DNA of 64,000 bases from assembly GCF_042852765.1 (NCBI RefSeq), contig NZ_AP031414.1. One strand, written 5' to 3'. Position numbers and translations under genes: made by a program. This DNA comes from Schaedlerella glycyrrhizinilytica_A. Lineage in GTDB: Bacteria; Bacillota; Clostridia; Lachnospirales; Lachnospiraceae. The notes beneath the pieces are model-generated. The model ran no database searches, had not been told where the DNA came from, and saw nothing but the letters and a program-made list of their open reading frames with translations. Each line of letters opens with the position of its first letter. The first letter of the stretch is position 1. This document shows positions 24,781-34,469 of this stretch, in pieces.

Positions 24781-25179
24781 CTACACTCTCTCATCCAAGT
24801 CGATAATTCCTTCTGCTCCGCATTTGATCACGCTCTCCTTTAATTCCGAAACGCTCATATTCTGCAGGCTGTCCATTGCCTCCAACACCATGGGAAGATT
24901 CATTCCGGTGACAACAGCCATATCGATCTTACCCTGATTTTGATTATAGATCCTCGACGCCGTGATAAATGGCGTTCCGCCAAATATATCGACCAGAACC
25001 AGTATTCCCTCCGGCGATTGCTGCACTTTACTTAAGATCTCTTCTTCGTAATGTGCTAAATCCGTGCCTGAGAGAAGGGAAATACAATCAATTCCATCGA
25101 CTTCCCCGTAAATCATCTGGGATGTGGCAAGCAATTCTCTTGCCAGATTCCCATGACTCAACAGTAAAACCTTACACAT
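24781..25179 (-). CDS. PTS mannose-family IIA component
   Basis: 132-aa cytosolic EIIA of the mannose type, first gene of the operon. The phosphoryl-accepting His lies in LLLSHGNLA; VDIFGGTPF is also characteristic. The ATG at 25177-25179 has a GGAGGTAGG site; an upstream in-frame start adds 17 residues and is rejected because it would begin at the -10 region of the promoter. Confidence 0.92.
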   Translation of the reverse strand: MCKVLLLSHGNLARELLATSQMIYGEVDGIDCISLLSGTDLAHYEEEILSKVQQSPEGILVLVDIFGGTPFITASRIYNQNQGKIDMAVVTGMNLPMVLEAMDSLQNMSVSELKESVIKCGAEGIIDLDERV

Positions 25180-25216
25180 TTTCCTACCTCCGTGTCGCTT
25201 TTGTTTTGATGAACTG

Positions 25217-25245
25217 ATTATATAGCCCACTTTCTATTTGTGCAA
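25217..25245 (-). promoter_or_regulatory. sigma-A promoter of the PTS operon
   Basis: TTGCAC (25245-25240), 17-nt spacer and perfect TATAAT (25222-25217) on the minus strand. No TGGCAC-N5-TTGCA sigma-54 element was found upstream of the operon, although LevR-type systems usually have one. Confidence 0.7.
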
Positions 25246-25452
25246 ATTATCTTATTTTTTAACACATTATCCATCTGTGTTGTGCGTTTTATCTTATGAC
25301 ATCATTTATTTTTTGGTTATTCTTTACACTTTATTAACTTTTTGTGTTATACTTTTTATAATTTCAACACTTTTACACAATTAAAAAACACTTATTTTCT
25401 TAGTGTGTCAGTTTTTTATATCTTTTGGCACGAAATAATGAAAGGAAATTTT

Positions 25453-27915
25453 ATGAAACGAGATCAAAAAGTACTTGAGCGGGTACACAACTTAACTTTA
25501 TCCTTTTTAGCTGCCGGTTCTCTGGACTTTCAGGGTACTGACGCCGCCTCCCTTGCGATCGACCTGAAACTGGATCGTTCCAATGTTTCGCGGATTTTAA
25601 ACGACCTGTGGAAAGATAAATTGCTGATCAAAATCCTCGGCAGACCCACTTTGTTTCTGGACACTTCCGCTTTAAAAGAATACTATCCAAATCAGATCAT
25701 CCCCTCTGTCATCGCGCGCGGTGAAAAGCTTTCCAACTTCCTCTCAACCGAGTCTTCCTCGGAGCAGGCAGTTTCCATTTATCCTGCTTCGCGCAACAGT
25801 CTGGACGATCTGATCTGTGCCAACGGCACGCTCAACAAAGAAATTTCACTTGCCAAGGCAGCCGCAGCCTATCCGCCGCACGGACTTCCGACTTACATTT
25901 ACGGAAACGAGGGGGTCGGCAAACGTCGTTTTGCAAAATGTATCTACCAGTTTGCCCTTGAAAATGATATTCTCAAAAAAAATGCCCCTTTTATCAGCGT
26001 TTCCTGCCATACCCTCTCAAATGATCCGGGCGTGTTCCGCAAACAACTTCTCGGGGTATCGAAATCCTCCGCGTCCGCAAAATCCCAGAAAGGCTTTTTA
26101 GATCTGGCACAGAACGGGATCTTATTTTTCGAGGGAGTCGAGGCATTGCCGCCCTCCTCTTTGGATCTGCTCACTTCAGTCATCAAGAAGCTTTCCTATA
26201 CACGTGTGGGAGATGTCATGACACATTCGCTGGACTGTATGCTGCTTTTTTCTTCTCATTTACCTCCGGAAGATCCGGCGCTTTCCATGCTGACCAATGT
26301 GATCCCCGCATCCTTAAAAATCCCGGATCTGAACAACTGGTCCGTCAGCGAACGGTTCCATATCGTACTGTCTGCATTTTCCAAAGAAGCGTCCGCCATC
26401 GGATGCATGATCCGGATCCATAAAGAGATTTTCTCTCTTTTTGTCACTATGAACTATGAACGGAATATTACCGAATTAAAAAATGACATCCGCAGCGTCT
26501 GTTCCAAAGCATATCTGACCAGTTTTTTGAACAAACAGAATATTGTGTACATCACATGGGAGCACCTCTCCGATAAAATGCTGAACTGGAATTCCAAAAA
26601 TAATAGTCTCTCCCCTGAGATTCTGGATTTTCTTTCACATCTGGAAAGTGATTCCATTATTTTCGATAAGGATGGAACAAGTTCGATCGACTATGTACTG
26701 CAGAACACAAATTCCGTTGCACAGTCATTCACAGAACCTGATTTTCTACTGAATTCTCCGGACTCTTCCATCGAAGACGTGAAAGAATACCTGCACAGCA
26801 ATATTTTGTCCTTAAATGACTGCGGACATATCCAGTTGGAAACCATTAAGAAAAATATCAACCCGGTAGTATACTCTACCGTCATCACAGAGTTAAAACT
26901 TCAGGATCGCTATCCCGACTACCACAAGCATCTTCATCTGCTTTACGGAATCCTGCTACATATCACAAATGTGATCAAACGTGAAGCCGGAACTGTTCCG
27001 GTTTCCGTCAATCTGGAAACCGATACCGCTGTTTCAAAAAAACTGATGCCGGAAGAATTTAAAGTCGTCTGCCAGATTTTAAAATCACTCAGCAGGATTT
27101 ACAACATTACATTTCACTCACAGGAAATTGATTTTATCGCCTCCTACTTTTCGATTTTGAACCAGTGGAGCACCCATATATCCCCCGGGATTCTTCTGAT
27201 CTGTCACGGAAATTCCACAGCAGCCGACATGGTATCCTGTGCCAGAGAAAAAATGAAAGGAGATTATGCCCTTGATTTTATCAATTTTTCACCCGATATG
27301 ACGTTGGAAGACTGCCTGTCTCTTGCCTGTGTAAAAGCAAAAGAACTGAACCATGGCGCCGGCGTACTCTTTTTATGCGATCTGGAACCACTTACAACGA
27401 TCGGGGAATATATTCAGAACGAAACAGATATTCCGATCCGTGTCCTCTCACCGGTCACACTGCCGCTTCTTTTGAAATGCGTCGAGATGGCGACATCAAA
27501 CACATTGACATTGCAGGAACTGCCGATGGAATCCGGCACAAAAGAGTTCCTCTCCAACGAACCGTCAAATGAATTTGTCCGGAATCTGCTGGAAAAAGTA
27601 TTAAAGAAAAATTGTATTTTTCTGGATATTGAAAAGGCGGTGACTATCCTGACCCATTGTCTGGAGAACACTCTTGCCGACTTAAACCGGTCACTCTCCA
27701 ATGAAATCGCCGCAAAATATCTGTGTCATTGTTGTAATATGCTGGAGCGTGTCATACGAAAGGAATTCTGGAATTATTCCAATCTGAACACATTTGTCAA
27801 TACAAATGCAAAAATCCTGCATATTGTGGAGCAGAATTTAGAGTATGCCGAAGCAAGTTTCGGAATCAATATTCCATCCAGCGAACTTGCTTATATTGCA
27901 GAAATCTTTCTCTGA
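25453..27915 (+). CDS. LevR-like PTS-operon regulator with degenerate AAA+ domain
   Basis: 820-aa regulator divergent from the PTS operon. Order: N-terminal helix-turn-helix (about 5-65), AAA+ region (about 110-340), PRD (about 470-570), mannose-type EIIA-like domain with ICHGNS (about 575-690), second PRD (about 720-820). In sigma-54 activators of the LevR family the AAA+ domain has GxTGxGKT, GAFTGA and a DE Walker B. Here Walker A reads GNEGVGKR (151-158), the GAFTGA position reads SSASAK (205-210) and Walker B reads FFEGVE (225-230). ATPase-driven sigma-54 activation is thus unlikely; it may act as a PRD-controlled sigma-A regulator. Start at 25453 after AAAGGA. Confidence 0.85.
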   Translation: MKRDQKVLERVHNLTLSFLAAGSLDFQGTDAASLAIDLKLDRSNVSRILNDLWKDKLLIKILGRPTLFLDTSALKEYYPNQIIPSVIARGEKLSNFLSTESSSEQAVSIYPASRNSLDDLICANGTLNKEISLAKAAAAYPPHGLPTYIYGNEGVGKRRFAKCIYQFALENDILKKNAPFISVSCHTLSNDPGVFRKQLLGVSKSSASAKSQKGFLDLAQNGILFFEGVEALPPSSLDLLTSVIKKLSYTRVGDVMTHSLDCMLLFSSHLPPEDPALSMLTNVIPASLKIPDLNNWSVSERFHIVLSAFSKEASAIGCMIRIHKEIFSLFVTMNYERNITELKNDIRSVCSKAYLTSFLNKQNIVYITWEHLSDKMLNWNSKNNSLSPEILDFLSHLESDSIIFDKDGTSSIDYVLQNTNSVAQSFTEPDFLLNSPDSSIEDVKEYLHSNILSLNDCGHIQLETIKKNINPVVYSTVITELKLQDRYPDYHKHLHLLYGILLHITNVIKREAGTVPVSVNLETDTAVSKKLMPEEFKVVCQILKSLSRIYNITFHSQEIDFIASYFSILNQWSTHISPGILLICHGNSTAADMVSCAREKMKGDYALDFINFSPDMTLEDCLSLACVKAKELNHGAGVLFLCDLEPLTTIGEYIQNETDIPIRVLSPVTLPLLLKCVEMATSNTLTLQELPMESGTKEFLSNEPSNEFVRNLLEKVLKKNCIFLDIEKAVTILTHCLENTLADLNRSLSNEIAAKYLCHCCNMLERVIRKEFWNYSNLNTFVNTNAKILHIVEQNLEYAEASFGINIPSSELAYIAEIFL

Positions 27916-27991
27916 TCCCGCATTTTAATTTTGGTATTTTTCATCGACCGTATCGCACCTTGTACGCTGACACATTGCTATGAATCACCGG

Positions 27992-29816
27992 AAGGGGCTG
28001 TAAAAAAAAGCCTTTGATTAAGAAAACGCCAGAACCGGCATTTGCCTGAACTGGCGTTTCTTTGTATGAATATTCCCATTTCTGCTCATACATACACCTT
28101 TTCGTATAAAAAATGGTGCACTTAATAAGCATCAGCCAATAACGCTTAAATTTTAAGCAACTTTCATTTGTCGCTGTTTTTTGTTGTGATGTTTATAAAG
28201 ATTGAATCCGCATGAAATTAGTGTAAGTTCGAGAATTACATTTTTCTCGCCTCTCCGAAATAACCTTTTATAGGATTTATCCCACTTTAACACACCAAAG
28301 GTACCCTCGGATTGAATGCTTCGATTCATTCTTAAAAGAGCTCCATGTATGGACTCAAGATTGTTCAGCACTTCCTGATGGATAGCGGTTAATTCTTGAT
28401 TCATTCGGATTGTTCGGTTTTTGTGTGCTCTCGGGCAGCATTCCTGCTTATAGTGACACCCTTCACAAGATTCGCATTCGTACAGTTCTTCCGTTCTTCC
28501 ATATTTATTATATTTCACAGGCTGTGTTCTCTTGAAGATAAATTTCTGCCCGTTTGGACATATGAGATTCCCATCTGAATCTTTTGCAAAATTTACAGCA
28601 CGATATGGATTTTCACGGTATTTTTTGTCCGTCGTTTCTTTTTTGTACATGGTAAATTTCATATATTTTTCCATGCCGTGTTCTTCACAATAAAGATAAT
28701 TATTGTAAGAACCGTATCCTGCATCGGCAACCGGATATTTCGGATAATGACCATATGTACGATTGAATTTTTCCATTAAAGGCACAAAACATTCCATGTC
28801 CGATGCATAAGGTTTTACATCGATTACGGCTATGTACTCATCACAGATGGCTGCCTGTAGGTTATATGCGGGGAGCAGCTGATCATTTCCCATGTAATCA
28901 CGTTTCAGGCGCATAAAAGTCGCATCCTGATCAGTTTTTGAATAGCTGTTCCTTTCATCTCCGCAGATTTCTATATGACGCGCATAGGTTTTTAAACGTT
29001 TTAGATAGCCTTGCAGTTCCTGGTATTGTTTTTGCTGAATACTTTTTCTGTGTCCGCATCCGGAAACGAACAAATTTTCATCAAGTCCAGTTCCTCTTTT
29101 ATACATCTCCAACAATTCAGAAACGTACTCAATTGCATACGCTTCACGCTTTTCAAGCTTTAGTCCCAGGTATCCAAGTACTTCCTGATTCATGGCATCA
29201 ATCAGGATAGATATCTTAGCAAAGATTTTCTGACGATTTTTAATACAGAACTTTTTCCATACCCATGTATAACGATTGGCATTTGCTTCTATTTTTGTAC
29301 CATCAATGTATGTATGCTGTAAATCCACATGATCTTTTGAAAAAATGTAAGCATTTATGTCCATGAATATCTGTTCTATGGAATCAGTCAGTTCATTTCG
29401 GATAAGATTTCCGAAAGTGGCAAAAGTAGGTGCTTTCATTTCATCGAGAAGATACATGTAACGAATGTCATTGCGACATAGTCTTTCAATTTCACGCAGC
29501 GAACAAATACCTTTTTTCATGAAAGCAAACAGTATCACTTTAAGCAGCTTTTGTTCATCACATCTTGGGCGACCTGTTTTATAGCCTTTCTCTACAAAAT
29601 ATCTTGATAGGTCGATGTGATCCATAACCTCACAAAAAGTGTATACCGGATCTGAAACATCAATTAATTTTTCGATTTCTAATGGTAATTTCAGCTGACG
29701 AGCTGTATAATTATCATTGGTATTTTGATTTAGTAGCATAATTCATTATGCTAAAAATCGCCCAGACCGTAAGGTCTGAGCGATTTTCTATTAGGGAAGT
29801 TTTTTTACAGCCCCTT
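27992..29816 (-). mobile_element. IS1182-family insertion sequence
   Basis: About 1.8 kb bounded by 17-bp inverted repeats AAGGGGCTGTAAAAAAA (left end at 27992, right end at 29816), with one transposase gene. Hairpins just inside both ends (AAACGCCAG/CTGGCGTTT near 28024-28061; AAAATCGC/GCGATTTT near 29754-29786) may block outside transcription. It truncates a group II intron on its right. On its left the flank is the first 11-12 bases of the 93-bp dispersed repeat. Confidence 0.88.
28153..29739 (-). CDS. IS1182-family DDE transposase
   Basis: 528-aa transposase with intact reading frame. An N-terminal DUF772-like region (VILFAFMKKGICSLREIERLCRNDIRYMYLLDEMKAP) is followed by a DDE core, with first Asp in YIDGTKIEAN, second in VADAGYGSYNN, and Glu in SIQSEGTFGVLKWDKSYKRLFRRG. 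Cys-rich ECESCEGCHYKQECCPRA lies before the last block, as usual in the family. Looks active. Confidence 0.94.
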   Translation of the reverse strand: MLLNQNTNDNYTARQLKLPLEIEKLIDVSDPVYTFCEVMDHIDLSRYFVEKGYKTGRPRCDEQKLLKVILFAFMKKGICSLREIERLCRNDIRYMYLLDEMKAPTFATFGNLIRNELTDSIEQIFMDINAYIFSKDHVDLQHTYIDGTKIEANANRYTWVWKKFCIKNRQKIFAKISILIDAMNQEVLGYLGLKLEKREAYAIEYVSELLEMYKRGTGLDENLFVSGCGHRKSIQQKQYQELQGYLKRLKTYARHIEICGDERNSYSKTDQDATFMRLKRDYMGNDQLLPAYNLQAAICDEYIAVIDVKPYASDMECFVPLMEKFNRTYGHYPKYPVADAGYGSYNNYLYCEEHGMEKYMKFTMYKKETTDKKYRENPYRAVNFAKDSDGNLICPNGQKFIFKRTQPVKYNKYGRTEELYECESCEGCHYKQECCPRAHKNRTIRMNQELTAIHQEVLNNLESIHGALLRMNRSIQSEGTFGVLKWDKSYKRLFRRGEKNVILELTLISCGFNLYKHHNKKQRQMKVA

Positions 29817-29919
29817 TATCGTATAGTGCATGGAATCTTCGGCCGTTACATTTCTTGGCTGTCAGATATAGTTTGTTTTGAAGTTGTCGAACTTTTTCTT
29901 TGGAGTTGTTAGTCTTCAT
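29817..29919 (-). pseudogene. N-terminal remnant of group II intron reverse transcriptase/maturase
   Basis: From the ATG at 29917-29919 the frame reads MKTNNSKEKVRQLQNKLYLT and goes on to NGRRFHALYDK, the usual start of intron-encoded reverse transcriptases, then runs into the IS inverted repeat after about 34 codons. All polymerase and maturase motifs are missing. Confidence 0.75.
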
Positions 29920-30438
29920 GACATTCTCTCACTCTTCCCCTCTCTACAAACATGAATGAAGTAAGGAGCCTTCCCATAAACTGCGTTTTCTTGCACAATC
30001 ATTATCGGTACTATGTTCCTCTCCGACTCCCTCCCATCAGAAATGCGATTTCGCCAAGCTTATACGCTTTCTCTTTACCTTTCGGTGATGGGTAGGGTCT
30101 CTCCAGTTCCGAACCACACTTTCCATACATACCGTTTCCTATATACCGAGAGATTCTTCCGTGCTGCTTTCCAGTTTCTTCACACGTTCCATGGTTTTCG
30201 CCTATATACACAAGACTCAACTTCTCTCTACTCTCTTTCGAGACCTTTTTAACGATACGGCAGAATTCACTTTATGTTACGGTCTGCATGTTTGCTCGCT
30301 CCTCTTATCAAGGTTACTTTATCCACTCGCTTAGCACCCTGTATTACTACAACGCACCGAGTTTAGCTACACGGCTCACTGGCGATTACCGTGACCGGAC
30401 TTGCACCGGCAAGTGTGGTCCAGCTTCGCTGGACACAC
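29817..30438 (-). mobile_element. group II intron, 5' fragment, truncated by the IS
   Basis: On the minus strand the segment after the xylB terminator starts GTGTG and shows intron domain-I-like sequence, including a GGTGCAAGTCC segment and many short helices. It leads into the first codons of an intron-encoded reverse transcriptase. The remainder, including domains V and VI, is absent on the far side of the IS. No catalytic function can remain. The exact 5' boundary is uncertain by several bases. Confidence 0.7.
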
Positions 30439-30443
30439 TATAC

Positions 30444-30480
30444 AAAAAAGGGGAAAGCACCTATTTTGATGTTTTCCCCA
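30444..30480 (-). terminator. terminator of the sugar operon (after xylB)
   Basis: GGGGAAA-type stem: GGGGAAAGCAC (from 30450) pairs with GTTTTCCCC (to 30479); minus-strand T6 follows, then GTATAG, the same context as the 93-bp repeats. Confidence 0.8.
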
Positions 30481-30534
30481 AAAACTTCCATTCTTCCACT
30501 TTTCTTGCCGAATACCGGATTTTTAATCCTTTCC

Positions 30535-32004
30535 TTACGCCAGTTCCCGGAACAGTCCTTTCACCGCCGGATAGATCTTTCTGAATTTCTGATACCGTTC
30601 CTCATATTTTGCCGCCAGCTCTGCATCCGGCTCCACGGTATCCACAACTTTTACCAATTTCTGTGCCGCTTCTTCCACAGACGCAAATTCACCGCAGCCG
30701 ACCGCCGCAAGAATCGCGCCGCCGTATCCCGGTCCCTCCTCGCTTTCGATCACATCTACTTTCAGATTCATCACATTTGCGATGATCTTTTTCCAAAGCG
30801 GACTCTTCGCGCCGCCGCCGCAGATCTTCGTGCGCTCGATCCGGATACCGAGACTTTTCGCCACTTCCAGCGAATCGCGAAGTCCGAATGCCACGCCCTC
30901 CAGCACTGCCTGCGTCATCTCCTCCCTTGTCGTATCCATCGACATTCCGATAAATGCCGCGCGCGCTTTCGGATCGTTGTGCGGAGAACGCTCTCCCATC
31001 AGATACGGCAGATAGAATACGTTATTCTCGCCGAGTTTCGTGATCGTTTCCTGATCTTTGGAATACTCCGCCGTCTTCAAAATCTCATCCATCCACCATT
31101 TGTTGCAGGAAGCCGCGCTCAGCATACATCCCATCAGATGATAATATCCGTCCGCATGGTCAAACGAATGAAGCGCATTGTGTTCATCCACACCGAATGT
31201 TTTGCTGGAAATAAAAATCGTACCGGACGTTCCGAGTGAAATGTTGCACATTCCGTCCCCGACGGTTCCTGTTCCGACTGCCGCCGCCGCATTGTCTCCG
31301 GCGCCCGCAACTACTTTGACATTCTCCGAAAGCCCCAATTCTGCCGCGATCTCCGGCTTTAATGTTCCGACAACTTCATAACTCTCATATAATTTCGGAA
31401 GCTGCTCTTCTGTCACTGAACAGATTTCCATCATCTCTTTTGACCAGCATTTATTTTTCACATCCAAAAGCAGCATGCCGGACGCATCCGAATAATCGGT
31501 GCAGTGTACGCCGCTTAAGCGGTATGCCAGATAATCTTTCGGAAGCATGATCTTTGCGATCCGCGCAAAATTTTCCGGCTCATTTTCTTTCATCCATAGG
31601 ATCTTCGGCGCTGTAAATCCTGCAAATGCAATATTTGCCGTGTACTCTGACAATTTTTCTTTCCCGATCACCTGATTCAGATAATCGGTCTCTTTCTCGG
31701 TTCTTCCGTCGTTCCAGAGAATTGCCGGACGGATCACCTCGTCATTTTTATCCAATGCGACAAGCCCGTGCATCTGTCCGCCGAAACTGATTCCGGCTAC
31801 CTGACTTTTATCACACTCCGCCGTCAATTCCCGGATTCCCTCCATAGACTGTGTAAACCAGTCCTTCGGATCCTGCTCAGACCAACCCGGATGCGGAAAA
31901 TAAAGCGGATATTCCTTTGATACGATATTATGGATTTTTCCGGTTTCATCCATCAATAATAATTTCACTGCGGATGTTCCAAGATCTACACCAATATATA
32001 ACAT
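30535..32004 (-). CDS. xylB: xylulokinase-type FGGY carbohydrate kinase
   Basis: 489-aa FGGY-family kinase closest to xylulokinase: ATP-dependent phosphorylation of a ketopentose, normally D-xylulose, to feed the pentose phosphate pathway. Seen are the N-terminal IGVDLGTSAVK phosphate loop, SFGGQMHGLV, the GAGDNAAAAVGTG motif and CGGGAKSPLW. The ATG at 32002-32004 follows AAGGAGGAG; a 13-residue upstream extension is rejected. Last gene of the DUF4867-isomerase-kinase operon. Confidence 0.9.
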   Translation of the reverse strand: MLYIGVDLGTSAVKLLLMDETGKIHNIVSKEYPLYFPHPGWSEQDPKDWFTQSMEGIRELTAECDKSQVAGISFGGQMHGLVALDKNDEVIRPAILWNDGRTEKETDYLNQVIGKEKLSEYTANIAFAGFTAPKILWMKENEPENFARIAKIMLPKDYLAYRLSGVHCTDYSDASGMLLLDVKNKCWSKEMMEICSVTEEQLPKLYESYEVVGTLKPEIAAELGLSENVKVVAGAGDNAAAAVGTGTVGDGMCNISLGTSGTIFISSKTFGVDEHNALHSFDHADGYYHLMGCMLSAASCNKWWMDEILKTAEYSKDQETITKLGENNVFYLPYLMGERSPHNDPKARAAFIGMSMDTTREEMTQAVLEGVAFGLRDSLEVAKSLGIRIERTKICGGGAKSPLWKKIIANVMNLKVDVIESEEGPGYGGAILAAVGCGEFASVEEAAQKLVKVVDTVEPDAELAAKYEERYQKFRKIYPAVKGLFRELA

Positions 32005-32100
32005 GACGTTCTCCTCCTTATTCAAAGGGGACAGTCCTCTCAAAAAGAGGGAACCGTCCCCTTGGGATTTTCCTGATGATTTATGTCCTTTAAAATTTTC

Positions 32101-33585
32101 TTATTTCCACGGATTCTCCGTCGGATAACGTACGCCTGCCGGCTGGTTATATCCGATCTCCTCAACCGGAACGCCGATGTATTTGAATACTTCAAACAAT
32201 GCCTTTCCATGGTTGCCAAATGCCACTGCACCGTGATGCGGATAGTTGCCCTCGATCAATACATGACGGTAGAATCTTCCCATCTCCGGAATTGCAAATA
32301 CACCGATGGATCCGAAAGAGCGTGTCGCTACCGGAAGCACTTCTCCCTGTGCGATGTATGCGCGCAGTTTGCAGTCTGCTGTGCTCTGCAGACGGAAGAA
32401 TGTGATATCTCCAGGCGCAATGTCACCCTCAAGTGTTCCCTGTGTCACTTCTTCCGGAAGAGATCTTGCCATGATCAGCTGATATCTCATTTCACAGAAT
32501 GAAAGCTTGCTGGACGCTGTATTTCCGCAGTGGAATCCCATAAATGTATCTTTGTGTGTATATGGGAATTTGCCCTCGATCTCTTCTTTGTACATATCTG
32601 CCGGAACGTTGTTGTTGATGTCAAGCAGTGTCACTGCATCCTGGCTGACTACGGTTCCGATAAACTCACTCAATGCTCCGTAAATGTCTACCTCACAGGA
32701 TACCGGAATGCCCTGTGCGGTCAGACGGCTGTTCACATAACACGGAACAAATCCGAACTGTGTCTGGAATGCCGGCCAGCATTTTCCTGCGATCGCAACA
32801 TATTTGCGGTATCCTCTGTGCTCCTCTACCCAGTCTTTTAAGGTCAGTTCGTACTGCGCCAGTTTTGCGAGGATCTCCGGTTTCTTATTTCCTGCACCAA
32901 GTTCTTCTTCCATCTCTTTCACCACTGCCGGGATTCTTTCGTCTCCTGCATGTTTGTTGAATGCCTCAAACAGATCCAGCTCGGAGTTCTCTTCAATCTC
33001 GACGCCCAAATTGTAGAGCTGCTGGATCGGTGCGTTACATGCGAGGAAGTTCAACGGACGCGGTCCGAAGCTGATGATCTTTAAGCTGTTCAATCCGATG
33101 ACTGCACGGGCGATCGGACGGAATTCCGCGATCATATCCGCACATTCCTCTGCGGTTCCGATCGGATATTCCGGAATATATGCTTTTACATTTCTCAGTT
33201 TCAGGTTGTAGCTTGCGTTGAGCATACCACAGTATGCGTCTCCTCTTCCCTGAACAAGGTTGTCGCCTCTTTCTTCCGCTGCCGCAACGAACATCTTCGG
33301 CCCGTCAAAATGCTTTGCAAGCAGTGTCTCGGAAATCTCCGGTCCGAAGTTTCCAAGATATACAACAAGCGCGTTACATCCTGCTTTCTTGATATCCTCA
33401 AGAGCCTGTACCATGTGGATCTCGCTCTCTACGATACAGATCGGACATTCGTAAATATCCGCGTCTCCGTATTTTTCTTTGTATGCTTTCATCAGAGCTT
33501 CTCTTCTGCTTACAGACAGACTCTCCGGAAAACAATCTCTGCTCACTGCAACAACTCCGATTTTCAATTCTGGCATGTTATTCAT
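32101..33585 (-). CDS. L-fucose/L-arabinose isomerase-family sugar isomerase
   Basis: 494-aa isomerase of the FucI/AraA fold, metal-dependent aldose-ketose conversion in the cytosol. Candidate metal ligands: Glu in SCEVDIYGAL, Asp in LLDINNN and His in NYPHHGAVAF. It is shorter than classical L-fucose isomerase (about 590 aa). No fuculose kinase or aldolase is nearby; the partner is a xylulokinase, so the product may be D-xylulose or a related ketopentose. The ATG at 33585 has GGAAG 8-10 bases upstream. Substrate not established. Confidence 0.85.
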   Translation of the reverse strand: MNNMPELKIGVVAVSRDCFPESLSVSRREALMKAYKEKYGDADIYECPICIVESEIHMVQALEDIKKAGCNALVVYLGNFGPEISETLLAKHFDGPKMFVAAAEERGDNLVQGRGDAYCGMLNASYNLKLRNVKAYIPEYPIGTAEECADMIAEFRPIARAVIGLNSLKIISFGPRPLNFLACNAPIQQLYNLGVEIEENSELDLFEAFNKHAGDERIPAVVKEMEEELGAGNKKPEILAKLAQYELTLKDWVEEHRGYRKYVAIAGKCWPAFQTQFGFVPCYVNSRLTAQGIPVSCEVDIYGALSEFIGTVVSQDAVTLLDINNNVPADMYKEEIEGKFPYTHKDTFMGFHCGNTASSKLSFCEMRYQLIMARSLPEEVTQGTLEGDIAPGDITFFRLQSTADCKLRAYIAQGEVLPVATRSFGSIGVFAIPEMGRFYRHVLIEGNYPHHGAVAFGNHGKALFEVFKYIGVPVEEIGYNQPAGVRYPTENPWK

Positions 33586-33667
33586 TGTAATACTTCCTTT
33601 CTTTGCTTTCTTGACTTTCTTTGTTTTATCTTTGCGTCTTTCTTCACCTTACCCGTTTTCTCTCGGC

Positions 33668-34288
33668 TCAGATCTCGATATTCTCGCCTTTCAATCCGCA
33701 AAACGCACCGTCAATCCCGGCTTCCTCATGGGCGATCAGCCATTTATTCTTTGCGGTAATCAGACGTTCTTCACCGTCCTCCCCTGCCGGGAATGTCAGA
33801 TCGGTGTTTGTTCCCGCCGGAAGTACGACTACGCAGCGAAATCCGCTCTCGCCCTCCGCTGTACACGGCGCATAGTGCAGCGTCGTCGCATATACTTCGA
33901 TCACCGTTCCCGCCGGAACGAGGAACGCCTCCACAAGCGAAGTGTCATATGTATAGTCCGCCTGAATATCCTGCTCTGCTCCCAGCAAAAGCACAAGATC
34001 ATTCACTGCGATATTGATCTCCGAAGAACGGTGATATTCCAGCGCATTCAGCTTCTTGTTGTCTCCGTTGCAATACCCGATCTGGATCGGCAGTCCTCCA
34101 AACGCACGGTTCTTCATCTCCTCCGCGTCCGGCAGCGCCTCCATCTCTTCAACTGACGGAACATATACAACCTCTTTTGTGAGTGGTGTGTGTTCCATTT
34201 CTTTTAAGATACCGGCTACATGATATCCGTTCAGAACTTTTCCGTATTTTTTGAATGATTCGTCATTCACATTTTGGATCTTCATCAA
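33668..34288 (-). CDS. DUF4867 family protein (cupin-like)
   Basis: 206-aa protein of the DUF4867 family, typically next to fucose isomerase-like genes in Clostridia. The central part (EYHRSSEINIAVNDLVLLLG, then AFLVPAGTVIEVYATTLHYAPC) looks like a cupin barrel, which would fit a sugar mutarotase or lyxose isomerase-like enzyme. That role is inference. First gene of the operon, with AAGGAGG before the ATG, divergent from the AraC regulator. Confidence 0.8.
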   Translation of the reverse strand: MMKIQNVNDESFKKYGKVLNGYHVAGILKEMEHTPLTKEVVYVPSVEEMEALPDAEEMKNRAFGGLPIQIGYCNGDNKKLNALEYHRSSEINIAVNDLVLLLGAEQDIQADYTYDTSLVEAFLVPAGTVIEVYATTLHYAPCTAEGESGFRCVVVLPAGTNTDLTFPAGEDGEERLITAKNKWLIAHEEAGIDGAFCGLKGENIEI

Positions 34289-34469
34289 AGTCCTCCTTTC
34301 CGATTTCCCTGTATGCCAATATCATAGCAAGATTTTTTGTGAAACTCGACCATTTATTTATCTAAAACATGGCACTTTTTTGTCCTTTTTTATGTTACAA
34401 TAAAGCAAGAAATACAAAACCAGATAATATAAAGAGTAATCATTAAGAAACATCATTCAGGAGGTCACC

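Noticed and set aside
25425..25445. TGGCAC just before the LevR-like gene as a sigma-54 -24 element
   Set aside because: No TTGC-type -12 element at the right distance; it lies next to the start codon of the regulator itself.
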